Shown: positions 61,461 to 64,000 of the stretch, piece by piece
Layout of the letters: each line of letters begins with the position of its first letter
Position numbering within the stretch: the stretch's first letter is position 1
Assembly (NCBI GenBank): GCA_903813345.2
Contig: CAIIXF020000006.1
Coordinates: forward strand, 21,955,936-22,019,935
DNA from: Owenia fusiformis
Lineage: Eukaryota; Annelida; Polychaeta; Sabellida; Oweniidae
DNA length: 64,000 nucleotides
Reading direction: 5' to 3'
Translations under genes and position numbers: made by a program
The notes under the pieces: model-generated
Databases searched by the model: none
Seen by the model: the letters and a program-made list of their open reading frames with translations, nothing else
Told to the model about the DNA's origin: nothing

Positions 61461-62630
61461 TTACAAATCAGACGTGGCACACGAAGATATCATATCCACA
61501 CTGCCAACTTGATCCATTTGACTTAAAGGTAAAGCTGATATATCGTCGTCCCTACTGCTACCTTGATCTACGACAACTCCAGGAGTTGTGGGATTTCTGT
61601 GACGTTCGGTTGAATACAACCCACACGTGAGAATTTGAAGAAATTTCTCTCGGTAAAAATCCAAATTCATGTTGTAGCAAATAAAGTTTAAACAGTTGTT
61701 TAAGACACTCATGCATGAAAAAAGTCTTCCAAGTCCCCATAAGTTCTTCGGTGAAGTGTCCGATTCACTGCTCAATGCCGTACCTATTCTGCCGCAGAAA
61801 TTGAAGCAATACAATCCCCATACAATAACAAAGGGGAGCGCCACCAAAAGGTAGAGACACGATATGAACACAAGATTCAAAGTGATCTTTCTACTTCTGA
61901 TTCTCTTTTTATTTCTGTGTTTTGAAATTGAATTCATATTGTTTACGGTCATTTTATTTTGTCTTCCCAAGCCCCGGATGATGAAAACATTTATCACAAC
62001 TAAGATGACTGACGGAAGAGCGTAGTTTAATATATGTATGAGCAAGTATACCAAGGCCTCTCGTCCAGAAGCACCCGGGTCAAATAGGCAATGTTTGTTT
62101 TTTGACCCATACACATCGAGGAGTCGATAAACCAACAAGAGGGGTATGAAGATCGTGAATGACAAACATACGATACACCATATTGTTATTTTTGCGTGTC
62201 TCGAAGTGACCTTCCTGAACCAATGTGGCCTGGTGATGGCCGTGAACCGTTCCACTGAGTAGGCTACTATCAACCACGATGAGATGAACACACTCACTTG
62301 CCACATATATTTGATAGTCTTACACGATCCATCTGATGACGTTATCAATTTCAATACACGGTTGCCAAGGTAGCCCCCCAGTAATCCCTGCCAAATTATC
62401 ACTCCAATATCGGCAAAAGCTAGGCCTAAAAGGTACAGATTACAAGGATGCTGGCATTTTCTATTAATCCAAAATATATAAACGCTCACAACGTTCCCAT
62501 AGATTCCGATTACTGAAAATCCGGTCGCTATGTATTGTTCATAAATTAAGAAGGCCTCTACGAATACAGACGTTGCTTTTGAATCCGACGCTGATGTATT
62601 TATCGAGACATTTTGAGTTGTGAAGTTCAT
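61461..62630 (-). CDS. rhodopsin-class (class A) GPCR, intronless
   Basis: A seven-helix receptor of 389 residues, expected in the plasma membrane and signalling through G proteins. The N-terminus has three N-glycosylation sites (N2, N7, N11) and no signal peptide. Landmarks: GN at 45-46 in helix 1, LAFAD with D74 in helix 2, Cys103 and Cys171 for the helix 3 to loop 2 disulfide, ERF (127-129) in place of DRY, and helix 7 NFICY (325-329) in place of NPxxY. Helix 6 lacks the usual CWxP. The C-terminus ends TSDL, which fits a class I PDZ ligand. The overall look resembles invertebrate peptide receptors, but the ligand cannot be named. It is a single exon with a clear ATG at 62630. Confidence 0.92.
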   Translation of the reverse strand: MNFTTQNVSINTSASDSKATSVFVEAFLIYEQYIATGFSVIGIYGNVVSVYIFWINRKCQHPCNLYLLGLAFADIGVIIWQGLLGGYLGNRVLKLITSSDGSCKTIKYMWQVSVFISSWLIVAYSVERFTAITRPHWFRKVTSRHAKITIWCIVCLSFTIFIPLLLVYRLLDVYGSKNKHCLFDPGASGREALVYLLIHILNYALPSVILVVINVFIIRGLGRQNKMTVNNMNSISKHRNKKRIRSRKITLNLVFISCLYLLVALPFVIVWGLYCFNFCGRIGTALSSESDTSPKNLWGLGRLFSCMSVLNNCLNFICYNMNLDFYREKFLQILTCGLYSTERHRNPTTPGVVVDQGSSRDDDISALPLSQMDQVGSVDMISSCATSDL

Positions 62631-63744
62631 GCTGTCCCTCCTTTCAACGCAGTCAAATTACTAAGACTACAGTCTACGAATGTAGTCACAAATGAATCAC
62701 TAATTGAACAAACCTCGTCAAATATAAGCTACATCCATAGAAGTTCCATTTTAATCAGTTATAAATGAAGAGGCTACGATCCGCATCCACTAACTTCCAA
62801 GTTGGTATTGCTCAACTGATACACAGTCTAATGGATCTTTGGATGATGAATATATTTGCACATCGACGCTAACCCTTTTCAAATAAAGTAAATACCATTG
62901 GACAAATGTAAATCCCATCAGGAGATACAAGTATATAACATTCCAATTAACAAATTAATGCTAGGGTATAGTAATATTCTTTTTTCTAACGATCGGTTAC
63001 TATTCAGTCATATAATATTCATATCGAATAGCACGATATATCACAGTTTGTTGAAGTCTTGTTAGTACCTGCGTAATCAGTCTGTTTGAATGTGATGAAA
63101 TCTTTTTTTGGTCTGTAACTTTTCAATCTCCGGATTGACTAACCACATTTAGACGCTAATAACGCAACCTTGCGTATATTGTCAGAATGATGCAATATCA
63201 TGTTACAAGGACAGGAATATGCTAATGCCTCCGATGGGACCACCTTTTATTATTTGCTTGATGTATAGTATATCCCATTTGTTCGGTAATGCGCAGCATT
63301 CTCTGCTCTAGGCAGAAATAAGGTTTCTATTGTAACACAAATAGTCTATTAACTTCATCATATTTCAGTTATTGTGTCCTGAAGCCTCTAAAGCTTACAA
63401 ATTGCATGTTGCATTATTTCAACATATCGGCCCTTTTCTTGAGGGGGTTGTTTAATCTGCCGCCCCCACCGAGGTGGATTTCGTACCTACCACATCATGA
63501 GGGTCTTATTTTCTCAAATTCCCTCGCGATAATTATATCCAGAGTTGATGGAATATCTAATATCTCACAAATCTTGACAAATCTCATCAAAGGTCATACT
63601 TAGCTAGGACACCATCGATAGAAATTACGGACGCCAGGAACACACTCCAACTAAGGGGTTGGTTTAAGTTTTAGACCGATCTGATCAATCATAACACTTT
63701 CAATAATATAAATTGCTTTTATAATCTACAGAACACACAAGAAA
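62631..63744. other. upstream region of the GPCR gene, nothing firm
   Basis: No TATA or other element could be assigned with confidence. Short frames only. Confidence 0.35.
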
Positions 63745-63864
63745 CACTGTTCCATAGCTGGATGACTCTAATTGCAGTTAGCGTCACTCAAGATGGTTGC
63801 CGAAATTCTTTCGTTTTCGACAAACCTCCGATTTTAGCTCGAGTCATCCTGCTGTGGAACAGTG
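63745..63864. mobile_element. 120-bp MITE, CACTGTTCCACAGC family
   Basis: Inverted termini CACTGTTCCATAGCTGGATG and CATCCTGCTGTGGAACAGTG. The flank AGAAA (5 bp) occurs on both sides. Same family as 13832-13969 and 60270-60363. Confidence 0.88.
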
Positions 63865-64000
63865 AGAAAGGAATAATTTATGTTTTTAACATCTCAGGTT
63901 ATTAGAATAAATGAGTGAAATCTCGCCACATTGCGCAAATAAAGGTTTAATGCACACACAAAACTTAAGAGAAGGCTCTCGTACCACTATACATACATGT

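Overview
The window is eukaryotic nuclear DNA from an invertebrate animal: AT-rich, intron-containing, with long gene-poor stretches full of small non-autonomous DNA transposons. The gene set (a SNAP-25 SNARE, a GT10 fucosyltransferase, a ciliary microtubule inner protein, a rhodopsin-class GPCR, a secreted LRR protein) and the mix of mobile elements suggest a marine invertebrate, perhaps a deuterostome or a lophotrochozoan. I cannot name the species.

Layout. 83-1722: GC-rich-ended element with a 3-bp TAA duplication. 2574-5195 (+): secreted-type Cys-rich gene, three visible exons, first exon not found. 7546-8160: degenerate C-rich minisatellite. 10030-10609: 580-bp MITE, second copy inverted at 38152-38950. 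10888-12327 (-): secreted LRR protein. 12471-14544: 2-kb element with long inverted termini and two younger MITEs inside. 14550-22370: nothing recognised. 22370-22985: broken mariner-type element. 23856-28087 (-): a six-exon CIMIP2B/FAM166B-like gene that only appears when short exons are joined. 28230-35600: mostly featureless. 35635-37160: mariner-type MITE carrying a second, long-armed foldback element. 39966-43155: hAT-like end, foldback element, gene-free tandem array, LINE 3' end. 43945-44249: perfect MULE-like MITE. 45169-45993 (+): SNAP-25 homologue with one coding intron. 46749-47393: element made of repeated short palindromic units. 48937-50488 (-): alpha-1,3-fucosyltransferase in two exons. 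51305-56309: a chain of palindromic modules joined only by TTAA. 57191-58830: foldback and mariner-type elements. 60925-61350: LINE 3' end. 61461-62630 (-): intronless GPCR.

The genes do not form an operon or an obvious pathway; they look like unrelated neighbours. The strongest unusual structure is the TTAA chain at 51.3-56.3 kb: about ten modules, most of them palindromes of about 400-1000 bp, abut one another with a single TTAA between each pair, almost always as CCTTAAGG. This looks like serial insertion of TTAA-targeting foldback elements into sites made by earlier insertions. Gene boundaries were read by eye from splice sites, reading-frame continuity and family motifs; no alignment or search was run.
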